Below the pieces are notes generated by a model. That model made no database searches, was not told the DNA's origin, and saw nothing but the letters and a program-made list of their open reading frames with translations. The translations under genes and the position numbers were made by a program. From Candidatus Gastranaerophilales bacterium (GTDB taxonomy: Bacteria > Cyanobacteriota > Vampirovibrionia > Gastranaerophilales > Gastranaerophilaceae), in NCBI GenBank assembly GCA_944323935.1, contig CALUUJ010000008.1, forward strand, positions 26,053 through 90,052: a stretch of DNA of 64,000 nt, given 5' to 3'. Shown here one piece after another: positions 27,672 to 37,571 of the stretch (the stretch's first letter is position 1; the number at the start of each line of letters is the position of its first letter).

Positions 27672-28160
27672 ATGATTACAAAAATTTCAATACCAATGGT
27701 TTCAAAAAATGTTTTATCAACTCCATCTTTTGGTTTTGCAAGATTAAATGAATTAGGACGTACAACCGCTGATTCTTTTGGTTATCAAGAAAACCAATTT
27801 TTAGACGCTGATATGTTTAAAAAGCAAGGATTTTTCCGCCGTTCTAAATTATCACAAGAATTAGGAAGTGGTACTGATTTTGTTGATATTTGTAAAAACT
27901 ATGGCTGTACAAACAATGCAAAAACAAATGCTGAGTTTATAGAAAATCAAATTCTTTCTTCAAAGTCCGAAGGTGCAATAAAAAGGCTTGAACCGGATTC
28001 TCAACGTGAAGGTTTCTTAAGTTTATATATGCACAACTATGATAACCCTGAATTATCATTAAGATCAACAAAAATGCTATTAGAAAAAGTAAAAGAAGCA
28101 ATGTCTCCTGAAGAGTACATAAAACATACCGGTATTCTTGAAGCAGGTACAAAAAGATAA
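27672..28160 (+). CDS. Clade-type hypothetical protein
   Basis: 162 residues, GAGGA before the ATG. The N-terminus has the short Phe motif in the form STPSFGFARLNELG. The rest is soluble, with no signal peptide, membrane segment or domain I know; it contains QREGFLSLYMHNYDNPELS. It sits after proA and before a strong terminator, so it is probably a single-gene unit. Function unknown. Confidence 0.68.
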   Translation: MITKISIPMVSKNVLSTPSFGFARLNELGRTTADSFGYQENQFLDADMFKKQGFFRRSKLSQELGSGTDFVDICKNYGCTNNAKTNAEFIENQILSSKSEGAIKRLEPDSQREGFLSLYMHNYDNPELSLRSTKMLLEKVKEAMSPEEYIKHTGILEAGTKR

Positions 28161-28170
28161 TAAGATTAAA

Positions 28171-28202
28171 AAGAAGAGAGGTTAAAACCTCTCTTCTTTT
28201 TA
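28171..28202 (+). terminator. Rho-independent terminator
   Basis: AAGAAGAGAGGTT / AACCTCTCTTCTT stem with a tight loop, then T-run; separates two converging genes. Confidence 0.9.
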
Positions 28203-28213
28203 TTTAAATTATA

Positions 28214-29431
28214 TTATTTTGCATTTTCAAGCATAGATATAAAAAGTTCATTTATCTTATGTAATCCTAACAAATGGAACTTTATTTTTGAATATTTGTA
28301 ACCATCTTTTTCCAATAACAACTGTCCTATAATATTTCCATTACATCTTAGAGTCCAAATACCATCTTCATTTGTATAGGTGTATAATTTCCCATATTTA
28401 TAAATATTTACTTTGTCATATACTTGTTCTGCTAACAGTTTACCGGTTGCGCTATATTCTGAATATATATTATTTTTAATTGTTAAAAATACAGGTTGTT
28501 TATAGTGTTCACAAAGTTTAATAGGAATAATTTCGTCATACTTAACAGGAACAATTTCTTTACCTTTTAGAGTTTTAATACCATACTTATCATCCTTTTT
28601 TAAAAGCAAATATTGCTTATCATTGACTATAAACGGTTCACTGTTTTCTATAGGAGTATTATTGTCTACTTCTTCGGATATAATATCTTTTTTTATTGCA
28701 GCGACCTTAACTTTTTCCGGAAGTTTAATTTCTTCAATTTCATATACTAAATTGTCATCTCCATGTTCAACTTTCTGATAAATTGTTGAATTATTATATC
28801 TATATTTTTTTAACTCAGGCTTTAAATTCTGCGCTAATAAATAATATCCTTCATTAGAAATAACATATAGTTCATCTTCCGGAATAAGCTTTCCTGTATT
28901 TTGATAAAGTTTATATTTCCCATTATATTTTCCAGATATATATTCTTTATTATCACTATAGAATATACCAACTTTTTCATATATTGGCTTTAATATTACT
29001 TTAGCATCTTTGTCTATTAAACCATATTTATTTTGTTTTTTTGTCTTTATATACTGACCATATAAGTTTATATCATCATAATTTGTTAAAAAACAAGTTT
29101 CATTTTCAAGATTTAAATATCCGACAGACTTTCCAACCTTAATTTTATATTCATTTTCATTATAAGCACTTATTTCATCTATTATTGGTTCAATAATTAA
29201 AGAATCTGTATTTTTATTATAAACGGAATATTTATTATCTACTTTTAATATTTTTACTTTATCAGTTTCAAAAACGGAATCTACCTTTGATTCATCAATA
29301 TCTTTTGCCTCTTCAAGCGATTGAGTTTCAACTATCTCATAATCACTACTCTTTACATTTATAGAATAAGCATAATTGCAAGAGAAGAAAAAAGATATGA
29401 ACAGAAGTAGAAGAATAAATTTCTTTTTCAT
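28214..29431 (-). CDS. Secreted WG-repeat protein
   Basis: 405 residues from the ATG at 29431, chosen because AAAGGAGA precedes it and a signal peptide follows (MKKKFILLLLFISFFFSCNY, cleavage near AYS). The mature part holds several WG/KYGL repeats such as NKYGLIDKDAKVILKPIYEKV and DKYGIKTLKGKEIVPVKYDEI. Such proteins are beta-propeller-like, exported and of unclear function, common in gut bacteria. The Cys in the signal peptide is not in a good lipobox (FFSC), so a lipoprotein is less likely. Confidence 0.8.
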   Translation of the reverse strand: MKKKFILLLLFISFFFSCNYAYSINVKSSDYEIVETQSLEEAKDIDESKVDSVFETDKVKILKVDNKYSVYNKNTDSLIIEPIIDEISAYNENEYKIKVGKSVGYLNLENETCFLTNYDDINLYGQYIKTKKQNKYGLIDKDAKVILKPIYEKVGIFYSDNKEYISGKYNGKYKLYQNTGKLIPEDELYVISNEGYYLLAQNLKPELKKYRYNNSTIYQKVEHGDDNLVYEIEEIKLPEKVKVAAIKKDIISEEVDNNTPIENSEPFIVNDKQYLLLKKDDKYGIKTLKGKEIVPVKYDEIIPIKLCEHYKQPVFLTIKNNIYSEYSATGKLLAEQVYDKVNIYKYGKLYTYTNEDGIWTLRCNGNIIGQLLLEKDGYKYSKIKFHLLGLHKINELFISMLENAK

Positions 29432-29490
29432 AATATCTCCTTTAACTAACATATAAGCATAATAACATTTTGAATTATATTTATGCAATA

Positions 29491-30522
29491 TTAAACAATA
29501 CTGAGTATAATTTTCTTAATTTCTTCAGTTATATCAGTATCATATTTTACATTCTTAGCAATAATTCTTGATAACTTGGATTTTTTAAATTCTCCAAGAT
29601 GTCTGGTCCTATAAAAATTCTCAATATTTTCACACATTTTTCTATGTAAGTGCAATTCCTCTTTTATAATAGGAGTCGCGGGTTGATATTCATAGTTTAA
29701 TGCTCTTTTCAAGAGATTAGTTGAAATAATATCTTCAAACTCACCACTTTCGATTAAAATTGTTTTATCTTTTTTTTCAATCATTTTCTGCAAAGAAGAA
29801 CAAATTTCTTTTGCATCAGAGTCAAAGAGAAATACAATTGGAATTTTAATTTTATCTTTAAGTCTAAAGTATAAAGCAGGGCTTTTACTTTTACCACCGG
29901 CACCTAATATAAAAATACCATTTTTATAAAAATTTGATTTCATCTTATCTGCAAAAACAGGGAGTAATATTTCTTCAGTAATTCCCTCAACAATAATTAG
30001 TTTGTTAATTGGAAATAAAAGAGAATGTTTTTTTCTCAAACATACTAAATCTTCCAAGTTAATTCTTGTAGAATTTGAAAATTCCTCATCAACTTTTATT
30101 AGAAATTTTAAATTAACCGGTGCAGATTCAAAATCTAAATGTTTCAATACTGCCGAAAAATTTAATTTCGCATTTAAAAAACTTTTTGTCCTTTGCTCTA
30201 TATTCTTAAAAGTTGCTTCAACAGAGACATTTAAAGCCTTATTCACAGATTGATTAGCTATACCCTTAATATCAAAAATGTTATCAACAGAAGCATTCCA
30301 AATTTCTTCAACAATACTTACAATAATTCTAGGATCTAATCTTTCTATATCTGCTTTTGAATATTTTGGGGAAATAAGATTTCGATATATTATAGAATTA
30401 AATACTCTACTAAAAGACTCATCCGGCGATTTAAATCTTGATAATCTATCCATATTGATAACAAGCTCATCAAAAGATAAGAACTTATATTTTATTGAAC
30501 TTTGCATTTGCAGTAGATTCAA
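29491..30522 (-). CDS. OLD-like TOPRIM-domain protein without ATPase
   Basis: About 343 residues. The start is uncertain: TTG at 30522 has GGAG 6 nt upstream; an earlier TTG (30534) and an ATG (30507) are alternatives. The middle has a TOPRIM fold in OLD-family style: LIIVEGITEEILLPVFA with the key Glu, ILGAGGKSKSP, and IPIVFLFDSDAKE with the DxD. In OLD nucleases this part cuts DNA and is fused to an ABC-type ATPase; here the N-terminal 160 residues show no Walker motifs. It could be a stand-alone nuclease acting in repair or defence. Confidence 0.7.
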   Translation of the reverse strand: MNLLQMQSSIKYKFLSFDELVINMDRLSRFKSPDESFSRVFNSIIYRNLISPKYSKADIERLDPRIIVSIVEEIWNASVDNIFDIKGIANQSVNKALNVSVEATFKNIEQRTKSFLNAKLNFSAVLKHLDFESAPVNLKFLIKVDEEFSNSTRINLEDLVCLRKKHSLLFPINKLIIVEGITEEILLPVFADKMKSNFYKNGIFILGAGGKSKSPALYFRLKDKIKIPIVFLFDSDAKEICSSLQKMIEKKDKTILIESGEFEDIISTNLLKRALNYEYQPATPIIKEELHLHRKMCENIENFYRTRHLGEFKKSKLSRIIAKNVKYDTDITEEIKKIILSIV

Positions 30523-30582
30523 GAAAAGCTCCAATTAAACAATTTAACTGATTGATATTATAACATAATAAAAATAGAAGGA

Positions 30583-30605
30583 GACAGGCTATATTATAGC
30601 CTGTC
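30583..30605 (-). terminator. Terminator-like perfect inverted repeat
   Basis: GACAGGCTATA T TATAGCCTGTC, 11-bp perfect arms, followed on the - strand by a T-rich stretch. It lies just after the 30625-31146 gene. Confidence 0.65.
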
Positions 30606-30624
30606 CCATCATTTTATGAAAGTG

Positions 30625-31146
30625 TTATTGATGACCGGTCCATCTATGATCAATCTTAGATCCGGCTTCAGTCGCATTTAATGATGCATTCCAGAGATTT
30701 GCACCAAGAGCAATAGCTCCGACAACAACAGCAAGAGCTTTATTCGGAATTTTCTTAACAACTTTTACAGCTTCTTCACCGGCTTTCTTTGCAGCGGAAT
30801 TAGCTGCTCTTTGTTTTGCAAAATTAACAACGGAACCAGCTGTATATACAACAGAACCGGCAACTATACCTGAAGTTATACCTTTTACTGTACCTTTAAG
30901 ATATTCACCTGTCGTAGCAAAAAATTTCTTGATATTAGCTATAAAACCTTTTATTGATTTAATAGGACCTTTCTTCTCATTTTTTTGAGAAGAAATTTCA
31001 ACAGAATCAGCTTTCTGCGTTTGAACATTTGATGCAGGAATGGCATCTTTTACTGTTATCGGTTGAGCTGTCTTTGCAGTTGTAACTTCTTTTGTTTGTG
31101 TTGGTATCGTATATGAACTCGGCATATTAGCAAAAATATCTGACAT
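30625..31146 (-). CDS. Hypothetical protein with glycine/alanine-rich hydrophobic segments
   Basis: 173 residues, GGGG before the ATG. A polar N-terminal half (Thr/Gln/Lys-rich, about residues 1-60) is followed by GIVAGSVVYTAGSVV and ALAVVVGAIALGANLW, which could be membrane-inserting. The tail ends in DHRWTGHQ. No known domain. It sits between the TOPRIM gene and pdxJ and has its own terminator. Function unknown. Confidence 0.65.
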   Translation of the reverse strand: MSDIFANMPSSYTIPTQTKEVTTAKTAQPITVKDAIPASNVQTQKADSVEISSQKNEKKGPIKSIKGFIANIKKFFATTGEYLKGTVKGITSGIVAGSVVYTAGSVVNFAKQRAANSAAKKAGEEAVKVVKKIPNKALAVVVGAIALGANLWNASLNATEAGSKIDHRWTGHQ

Positions 31147-31219
31147 ATTTACCCCACTTATTCTTTTCTAAATACTAAAAACACTTGAACCATTTTTTTT
31201 GACTATTTTTAATATTATA

Positions 31220-31936
31220 TTAAATTTTATTAACCAATTCCAGCATTTCAGAGACAGCTTTATCAAGACCGACAAAAAGCGCTTTAGAAATAATACTGTG
31301 ACCTATATTTAATTCATGTATATCTTTAATTTCATGAATTCTTAGAACATTTTTATAATTTAGCCCATGTCCTGCATTTACTTGCAATCCTAAAAGATGA
31401 GCGAGAGACGTAGCTTGTTTCAACTTTGTAAACTCTTCTTCTTCATTTTGTTTTCCAAATGCTCTTGAATATGCACCTGTATGTAGTTCTATAAAAGGAG
31501 CACCGGTATCAGAAGCGGCACTTACCTGTTGTCTATCTGGATCTATAAATAGGCTAACTTGAATGCCCGCTTCAATTAATGGTTCAATAAATTTTTTTAT
31601 TTTCTCTGGATTAGATGCAACATCCAAACCGCCTTCAGTTGTTACTTCTTCTCTTTTTTCTGGAACAATACAACAAGCATCAGGTAATAATTCTAACGCG
31701 ATTTTTTGCATTTCATATGTCGCAGCCATTTCAAGATTTAATCTGCATTTCAAATCATTTTTCAAAGAAAAAACATCAAAATCTACAATATGTCTTCTGT
31801 CTTCTCTTAAATGAGCAGTTATACCATTTGCACCTGCATTTATACATTTCTTTGCGGCCTCAATTACTGAAGGTTCAAGTTCGCCTCTTGCATTTCGTAA
31901 AGTTGCTACGTGATCTATATTAACACCTAATAACAT
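31220..31936 (-). CDS. pdxJ: Pyridoxine 5'-phosphate synthase
   Basis: 238 residues, normal length. Last step of the DXP-dependent vitamin B6 pathway. Signatures: GVNIDHVATLRNARG, ITAHLREDRRHI, NLEMAATYEM, LVPEKREEVTTEGGLD-type loop, VSLFIDPD and NAGHGLNYKNV. GGAG lies before the start and TATAAT about 22 nt upstream, so this gene has a normal leader. Confidence 0.96.
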   Translation of the reverse strand: MLLGVNIDHVATLRNARGELEPSVIEAAKKCINAGANGITAHLREDRRHIVDFDVFSLKNDLKCRLNLEMAATYEMQKIALELLPDACCIVPEKREEVTTEGGLDVASNPEKIKKFIEPLIEAGIQVSLFIDPDRQQVSAASDTGAPFIELHTGAYSRAFGKQNEEEEFTKLKQATSLAHLLGLQVNAGHGLNYKNVLRIHEIKDIHELNIGHSIISKALFVGLDKAVSEMLELVNKI

Positions 31937-32112
31937 ATATAATCTCCATTCTTACTATATTATAACTTCTATTTTTGTCATTTACAATAATTCATAAATT
32001 TAAAAATAGTTACAAATACTCAAGAGTAATTATCTAACTATTTGTATTATATTGATAATTTTCCTAAATACCTTCTTTAAAATGCTTATAAAGAGTAAAA
32101 AAGATAGAAATA

Positions 32113-32140
32113 TTTACAATAAAAATTTTAATGATAATAT
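32113..32140 (+). promoter_or_regulatory. Candidate promoter of tRNA-Asn
   Basis: TTTACA (32113-32118), 16 bp, TAATAT (32135-32140), 14 nt before the tRNA. Confidence 0.4.
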
Positions 32141-32153
32141 AAAAATACCATAT

Positions 32154-33707
<1,554 letters not shown>

Positions 33708-33709
33708 TT

Positions 33710-33958
33710 TTATTCTCCATTGTACTGTATCATAGCATCGTCATTTTCACATTGCCAGGTCATAATTTCTTCAAATACACTAAGATATTGAACCAATCCT
33801 TTTGCAATATTTTCTTCTGAAATATCATCTTCTGGCTTAATATCTAGCTTAACTATAACATTGGCAGTGTTCTTACCTTTCTCAACAGTGAAAGAATATT
33901 CTTCAAGTTCTGAAGAATAGAATGTTTGGTTATTAACTTTTTTACCAGTTTCTTTCAC
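33710..33958 (-). CDS. Small hypothetical protein upstream of the integrase
   Basis: 82 residues, acidic, GTG start inside a long inverted repeat (33956-34016), with CAAAGG about 10 nt upstream. It ends 3 nt before the integrase starts, so the two are translationally linked. It could be a recombination directionality factor or regulator by position, but no DNA-binding motif is visible. Function unknown. Confidence 0.6.
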   Translation of the reverse strand: MKETGKKVNNQTFYSSELEEYSFTVEKGKNTANVIVKLDIKPEDDISEENIAKGLVQYLSVFEEIMTWQCENDDAMIQYNGE

Positions 33959-34016
33959 TATGAATATACCTTTGAATTATGGAAAGGAACTATTCCTTTG
34001 CCCTATATTCATAGTG
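33956..34016. promoter_or_regulatory. Nested inverted repeat at the start of the integrase operon
   Basis: Outer arms CACTATGAATATA / TATATTCATAGTG, 13 of 13 matching; inner hairpin AAAGGAA CTA TTCCTTT at 33983-33999. It covers the GTG start of the 82-residue gene. It is likely to be an operator or mRNA structure controlling integrase expression. Confidence 0.55.
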
Positions 34017-34131
34017 TAAATTTAGTTATAGAATATTACCTTAAATGCGAACAATAATAATGTGATAACCATTATTAAACTTCACTTTCGAGGTTTTACT
34101 GATAGTAACTTAGTGGTTTATTTTGGTAAAA

Positions 34132-35250
34132 TTATTCTACTATCTGAGAAATAAAACGTTCAAATTTATGAAATTCTGGCGATAAGTATTGGTTATTATT
34201 GATAATATGACAAAAATTTACAAATTTAGCCACATTATATTGATAATACCTAGTATCATCTATTTTGGGAGCTAATAAGTCTTCAATATCATTCTTTGAA
34301 TTATTCTTTATCCTATTATAATCACTATTAAATCTTGAAATAGCAGTATCTTGTTGCCCATTTTTATTTTCAAATATACTATTATTAATGAAATGCTTTT
34401 GGGAAATTTCTAGTATGGCATATTTAGGATTACTCTCTTTTACTTGCTTTAGCATACACATAAATATTTTCCATTGTTGAGGTTTCATGTGATATATTGG
34501 ATGATATTTCTTTTTCTTTGGAGTCTTATTTTTCGGCTTACTTGCTGTACTATTCTCTGTCATTGTTGGGAATGGCAAAGTGATACTATCTTCTACTGTG
34601 ATTTCATCCGATTCAGAGGCTTCAAGTTTTTGCAGATATTCAAGCAATTTTTCACGTTTAAATGCCGTTACCACTTTTATTTCTGTTACACCATTATTTG
34701 AAGCAAAGCTAACACTAAGACCATCACAAAGTTTACCATTGTCTTGTAATTCGCTTCTCCAATCATACCTATTATTTGTTATTCCTTTTAATTCAACCAA
34801 GTCATTAAGGTAAGTAAGCAAAACAACTGGCATATATTTTAAATCTTCTATAATATAATTATCCACATTGGGAACGTCTTTTATCGTAGAATAAAATTCA
34901 TTTATTAATGCAGTGAGGTTTTCTCTTTCTGATAAACCAGATAATTCATTTTTTGCCAATGCTTTAACATATTTGAGTGAGTAATTAGTTAGAGCTTCTA
35001 TATCGATAATACTGACTTTGTAGCCAATATGTATCTCGCTTTTCAATATTTTCTTGTAGGTGTTTTCAATGGAGAATATTTCATCAGGTACTTTGTTTTC
35101 GGCTAGGCTGATTTCTTCTTGAATATGTTTAATTTCTTCAAGTGTAAAGTTCTTATCAATTTCAATATTTATAATAGAACCTTTTTCTAATTCTTTGCCT
35201 TTAAGCAGTTTTAATAATACATATATTTCTCTATTTGATAAAACTTTCAT
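34132..35250 (-). CDS. Hypothetical protein of the mobile element
   Basis: 372 residues, AAGGAG before the ATG. The N-terminus (LSNREIYVLLKLLKGKELEKGS) may be a winged-helix-like start. A Lys/Pro-rich linker (SKPKNKTPKKKKYHP, about 240-255) divides it from a basic C-terminal domain with MKPQQWKIFMCMLKQV. This two-part shape with a basic linker is seen in plasmid and phage initiator or regulator proteins, but I recognise no family. It is read in the same direction as the integrase, about 170 nt upstream of the 82-residue gene. Confidence 0.62.
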   Translation of the reverse strand: MKVLSNREIYVLLKLLKGKELEKGSIINIEIDKNFTLEEIKHIQEEISLAENKVPDEIFSIENTYKKILKSEIHIGYKVSIIDIEALTNYSLKYVKALAKNELSGLSERENLTALINEFYSTIKDVPNVDNYIIEDLKYMPVVLLTYLNDLVELKGITNNRYDWRSELQDNGKLCDGLSVSFASNNGVTEIKVVTAFKREKLLEYLQKLEASESDEITVEDSITLPFPTMTENSTASKPKNKTPKKKKYHPIYHMKPQQWKIFMCMLKQVKESNPKYAILEISQKHFINNSIFENKNGQQDTAISRFNSDYNRIKNNSKNDIEDLLAPKIDDTRYYQYNVAKFVNFCHIINNNQYLSPEFHKFERFISQIVE

Positions 35251-35341
35251 ATCAGCTTACTCCTTGAAATCATTATACTATAAAGCATAAACAATAAATC
35301 ATGTTTATTAAATTTTCATATAGAGACCAACGAGAAACTAT

Positions 35342-35914
35342 ATGAAGGAAGATATATTTAGAAATATAGGAGCTAGCAATCATTCTCGATTAACCAGAGA
35401 AGAAAATGACTATTATGCAACAGACCCTATTGCAGGGTATTTGTTATTAGAAGTTGAACCAGATTTAACTAATATCTGGGAATGTGCCTGTGGAGCAGGA
35501 CACTTGGCAAAGGTATTTGAGTCTTTTAGGAAATTAAGTAAAGCTACAGATTTAATTGATAGAGGTTATGGAGATGTTGAAGACTTCTTGCTTAATAAAG
35601 AGCCATATAATAACGGTGATATTGTTACCAATCCTCCATATAAGTATGCTCAGCAGTTCGTTGAACATGCTTTAAGTAAGGTTGATGTTGGTCGTAAAGT
35701 CTGTATGTTTCTTAAAGTTTTATTTTTAGAAGGGAAAGCAAGAAAAGAATTATTCAACAAATATCCTCCAAAGACTGTTTATATTTCAAGTTCAAGAATT
35801 AATTGTGCAAAAAATGGCGATTTTGATACCTATACATCTTCTGCTATTGCCTATGCTTGGTTTATATGGGAAAAAGGCTATTGTGGAGAGACCATTATTA
35901 AATGGACTAATTAG
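35342..35914 (+). CDS. Phage-type N6-adenine DNA methyltransferase
   Basis: 190 residues. It has the SAM-binding region IWECACGAGHLAK (motif I) and DIVTNPPYKYAQQF, the NPPY catalytic motif, then a short C-terminal part. Small stand-alone methyltransferases of this kind are common in phages and plasmids, where they protect against host restriction or regulate replication. YYATDP near residue 22 is also typical of the group. No matching nuclease is adjacent. The gene is divergent from the 34132-35250 gene. Confidence 0.82.
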   Translation: MKEDIFRNIGASNHSRLTREENDYYATDPIAGYLLLEVEPDLTNIWECACGAGHLAKVFESFRKLSKATDLIDRGYGDVEDFLLNKEPYNNGDIVTNPPYKYAQQFVEHALSKVDVGRKVCMFLKVLFLEGKARKELFNKYPPKTVYISSSRINCAKNGDFDTYTSSAIAYAWFIWEKGYCGETIIKWTN

Positions 35915-36034
35915 TTTTTATTTACTCATTGAATTGCATTGCAGGGGGTAAAGTTTCAGAAATTTTGGACAGTTTCTGTGAGAATTTAATCTAAAACCCT
36001 TGTAAATTGTTACATGTAGCTCTATCAATATCAC

Positions 36035-36085
36035 TTGACAAGATGAGAAAAACGATGCATCATTAGACCGAAAGCAGCGCTGCTT
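36035..36085 (+). promoter_or_regulatory. Candidate promoter and operator of the small-gene module
   Basis: TTGACA (36035-36040), 17 bp, CATCAT (36058-36063), then a perfect 14-bp palindrome AAGCAGCGCTGCTT at 36072-36085, just past the expected start of transcription. The palindrome sits where a repressor would bind. The rest of 35915-36119 holds nothing I can name. Confidence 0.45.
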
Positions 36086-36119
36086 CTAGTTATTAGGCAA
36101 AATAATAAGGAGCAAAAAC

Positions 36120-36413
36120 ATGCAAAACAGAATTATCACAACAAACTTGAACATTGAAAATGAAATCAGACTAATTAAAGCTTATGAAGCCAAAGAAAAG
36201 GAACTAAAGGAACTTCGAGAAGAAAAAGAAGCTGAGTTAAAGAAACTACTTGATAATGCAGGACTCGAGGAATTAGAAGTCGGAGCATTTACAATCAGAT
36301 TTACTAATGTTGTTAGAAACAACTTTAATACATCAGCTTTTAAGAAGAAATATCTAGAACTATATAATTCTTTTATCAAACAAACTACATATAGGAAATT
36401 CACGATTTCTTAG
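36120..36413 (+). CDS. Phage-like small coiled-coil protein
   Basis: 97 residues, AAGGAG upstream. A charged coiled coil (about residues 15-45, rich in Lys-Glu-Leu) is followed by ELEVGAFTIRFTNVVRNNF and a tail YNSFIKQTTYRKFTIS. The form 'ELY..F.K.T.YR.F.I' at the end is common in phage and ICE small proteins of unknown function. First gene of a run of six same-strand small genes up to the resolvase. Confidence 0.6.
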   Translation: MQNRIITTNLNIENEIRLIKAYEAKEKELKELREEKEAELKKLLDNAGLEELEVGAFTIRFTNVVRNNFNTSAFKKKYLELYNSFIKQTTYRKFTIS

Positions 36414-36443
36414 GGGATTAGCCCCCTCCCCTTTAAGGGGGGA
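36413..36443 (+). repeat. Intergenic double hairpin, copy 1
   Basis: GGGG ATTAG CCCC followed by CCCC TTTAA GGGG, starting in the stop codon of the upstream gene. Then GTTAA and a GAAAGGATTATAA ribosome-binding site. Related copies are at 36924-36954 and 37345-37365. Confidence 0.7.
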
Positions 36444-36480
36444 ACAGTTAAACAATAGTAAAAGATGAAAGGATTATAAA

Positions 36481-36918
36481 ATGACAGTAACATATAACAC
36501 CGTAGAAAAGATTTATAGCAGAAATTATGGTAGCGACAGATTATTCAAAAGACCATATTGCCAATGTTTAAACTATACGCAAGGTATATTCGATTTTCAG
36601 AAAACACTAGATGCTTTTTGGATAGTTGATAATATGGTTTCATATATGCCAACAATTATGAAATCTTATGAAGAAAAAGGTTTTGAATTTTATGTTGTAG
36701 AGATTGTTCTAAACAAAGACCATCAGGGCTACATGGAAGTATTTACAGAAGGATATGTTGGTAATGATTATAAAGAACATATAGAGATTATCAAGCAAGA
36801 GATACCATATATTGATTTACCTGTAAATGGAAATGAAACAACAACATATAAGTTTTTCTTATCATTATCAGCATTAGAACCTGTTAAATTTACGTTTTAC
36901 CTAACATCAGAATATTGA
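36481..36918 (+). CDS. Hypothetical protein of the small-gene module
   Basis: 145 residues, GAAAGG before the ATG. Mixed alpha/beta composition rich in Tyr, Phe and Glu, no signal peptide. Contains RPYCQCLNYTQGIFDFQKTL near the start and a C-terminal TYKFFLSLSALEPVKFTFY. No family recognised. It is flanked on both sides by the same kind of intergenic hairpin pair, as if the gene and its leader were a unit. Confidence 0.6.
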   Translation: MTVTYNTVEKIYSRNYGSDRLFKRPYCQCLNYTQGIFDFQKTLDAFWIVDNMVSYMPTIMKSYEEKGFEFYVVEIVLNKDHQGYMEVFTEGYVGNDYKEHIEIIKQEIPYIDLPVNGNETTTYKFFLSLSALEPVKFTFYLTSEY

Positions 36919-36923
36919 TTATA

Positions 36924-36954
36924 AGGGGATTTAATCCCCTACCCCTTAAAGGGG
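36924..36954 (+). repeat. Intergenic double hairpin, copy 2
   Basis: AGGGGATTTAATCCCCT followed by CCCCTTAAAGGGG, then GGTTAA and GAAAGGATTTATAA before the next start, matching the layout of copy 1. Confidence 0.7.
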
Positions 36955-37006
36955 TAATGGTTAAGAAGTAATAAATTAATGTGAAAGGATTTATAACAAT
37001 GGGGGC

Positions 37007-37336
37007 ATGATTATTGATATAAAAGAAAAACAATCTGATAAAGAGCCTTATGGATTAGATATTGAAGATTTAAAGATTGGTTTTATTGTAGGGTATGAAG
37101 AATGTGATTATGACTACAACACAAGTAAATACATTGGTGATAAACCTTTTGAAAGATTATACACAGGTGAAGAATACGTTAAAATCTCTTGTGATGGAGA
37201 GTATGCTTATCCAGAATTCTTAGAAATGTGGAAAGGATTTATAAATCAATATGATATTAAAGAAATATCCGACTCAAATAAAGATACTGATGTGTTTAAT
37301 ATATCAGATAATCCAAGTGATGATTTGGTTGCATAG
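37007..37336 (+). CDS. Acidic hypothetical protein of the small-gene module
   Basis: 109 residues, very acidic (long Asp/Glu runs, for example EEYVKISCDGEYAYPEF). The ATG at 37007 overlaps the TGA of a three-codon frame (ATG at 36999) that sits at the normal distance from the GAAAGG site, so it may be translated by re-initiation. High negative charge is seen in DNA-mimic inhibitors of restriction, but that is only a thought. No family recognised. Confidence 0.52.
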   Translation: MIIDIKEKQSDKEPYGLDIEDLKIGFIVGYEECDYDYNTSKYIGDKPFERLYTGEEYVKISCDGEYAYPEFLEMWKGFINQYDIKEISDSNKDTDVFNISDNPSDDLVA

Positions 37337-37344
37337 ATGATTTT

Positions 37345-37365
37345 AAGGGGGATTAATTCCCCCTT
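37345..37365 (+). repeat. Intergenic hairpin, copy 3 (single)
   Basis: AAGGGGGATTAATTCCCCCTT, a near-perfect palindrome just after the preceding stop codon and before a ribosome-binding site (AAAGGAATTAAT). Confidence 0.65.
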
Positions 37366-37387
37366 ATACAAAATAAAGGAATTAATA

Positions 37388-37570
37388 ATGGAACGAAAAA
37401 TAAAAATATTAATTGATTATTTATATGCTTTTAATGACTCATTAACAAAAGCAGAGTTGCAAAGAATACTAAGACGATTGAAAGATTGTGGTGTTAAAAA
37501 TATGACTTTTGGAAATCAGAAATTTGAATTAACAAATGATTTCATCAATTCAGTAAAAGGGGTTTGTTAA
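37388..37570 (+). CDS. Small hypothetical protein
   Basis: 60 residues from the ATG at 37388, chosen because AAAGGA lies upstream; the frame is open further 5' but crosses the hairpin. Basic helical protein (ALTKAELQRILRRLKDCGVKNM-like), perhaps a small DNA-binding or regulatory protein. The next gene starts 1 nt after its stop. Confidence 0.5.
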   Translation: MERKIKILIDYLYAFNDSLTKAELQRILRRLKDCGVKNMTFGNQKFELTNDFINSVKGVC

Positions 37571-37571
37571 T

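Noticed and set aside
30002..30538. Two + strand frames of 83 and 86 residues
   Set aside because: Both are shadows on the opposite strand of the TOPRIM gene, without ribosome-binding sites or recognisable features.
35342..35914. Methyltransferase as part of a type II restriction pair
   Set aside because: No nuclease-like gene is adjacent; its size and NPPY form fit orphan phage-type enzymes.
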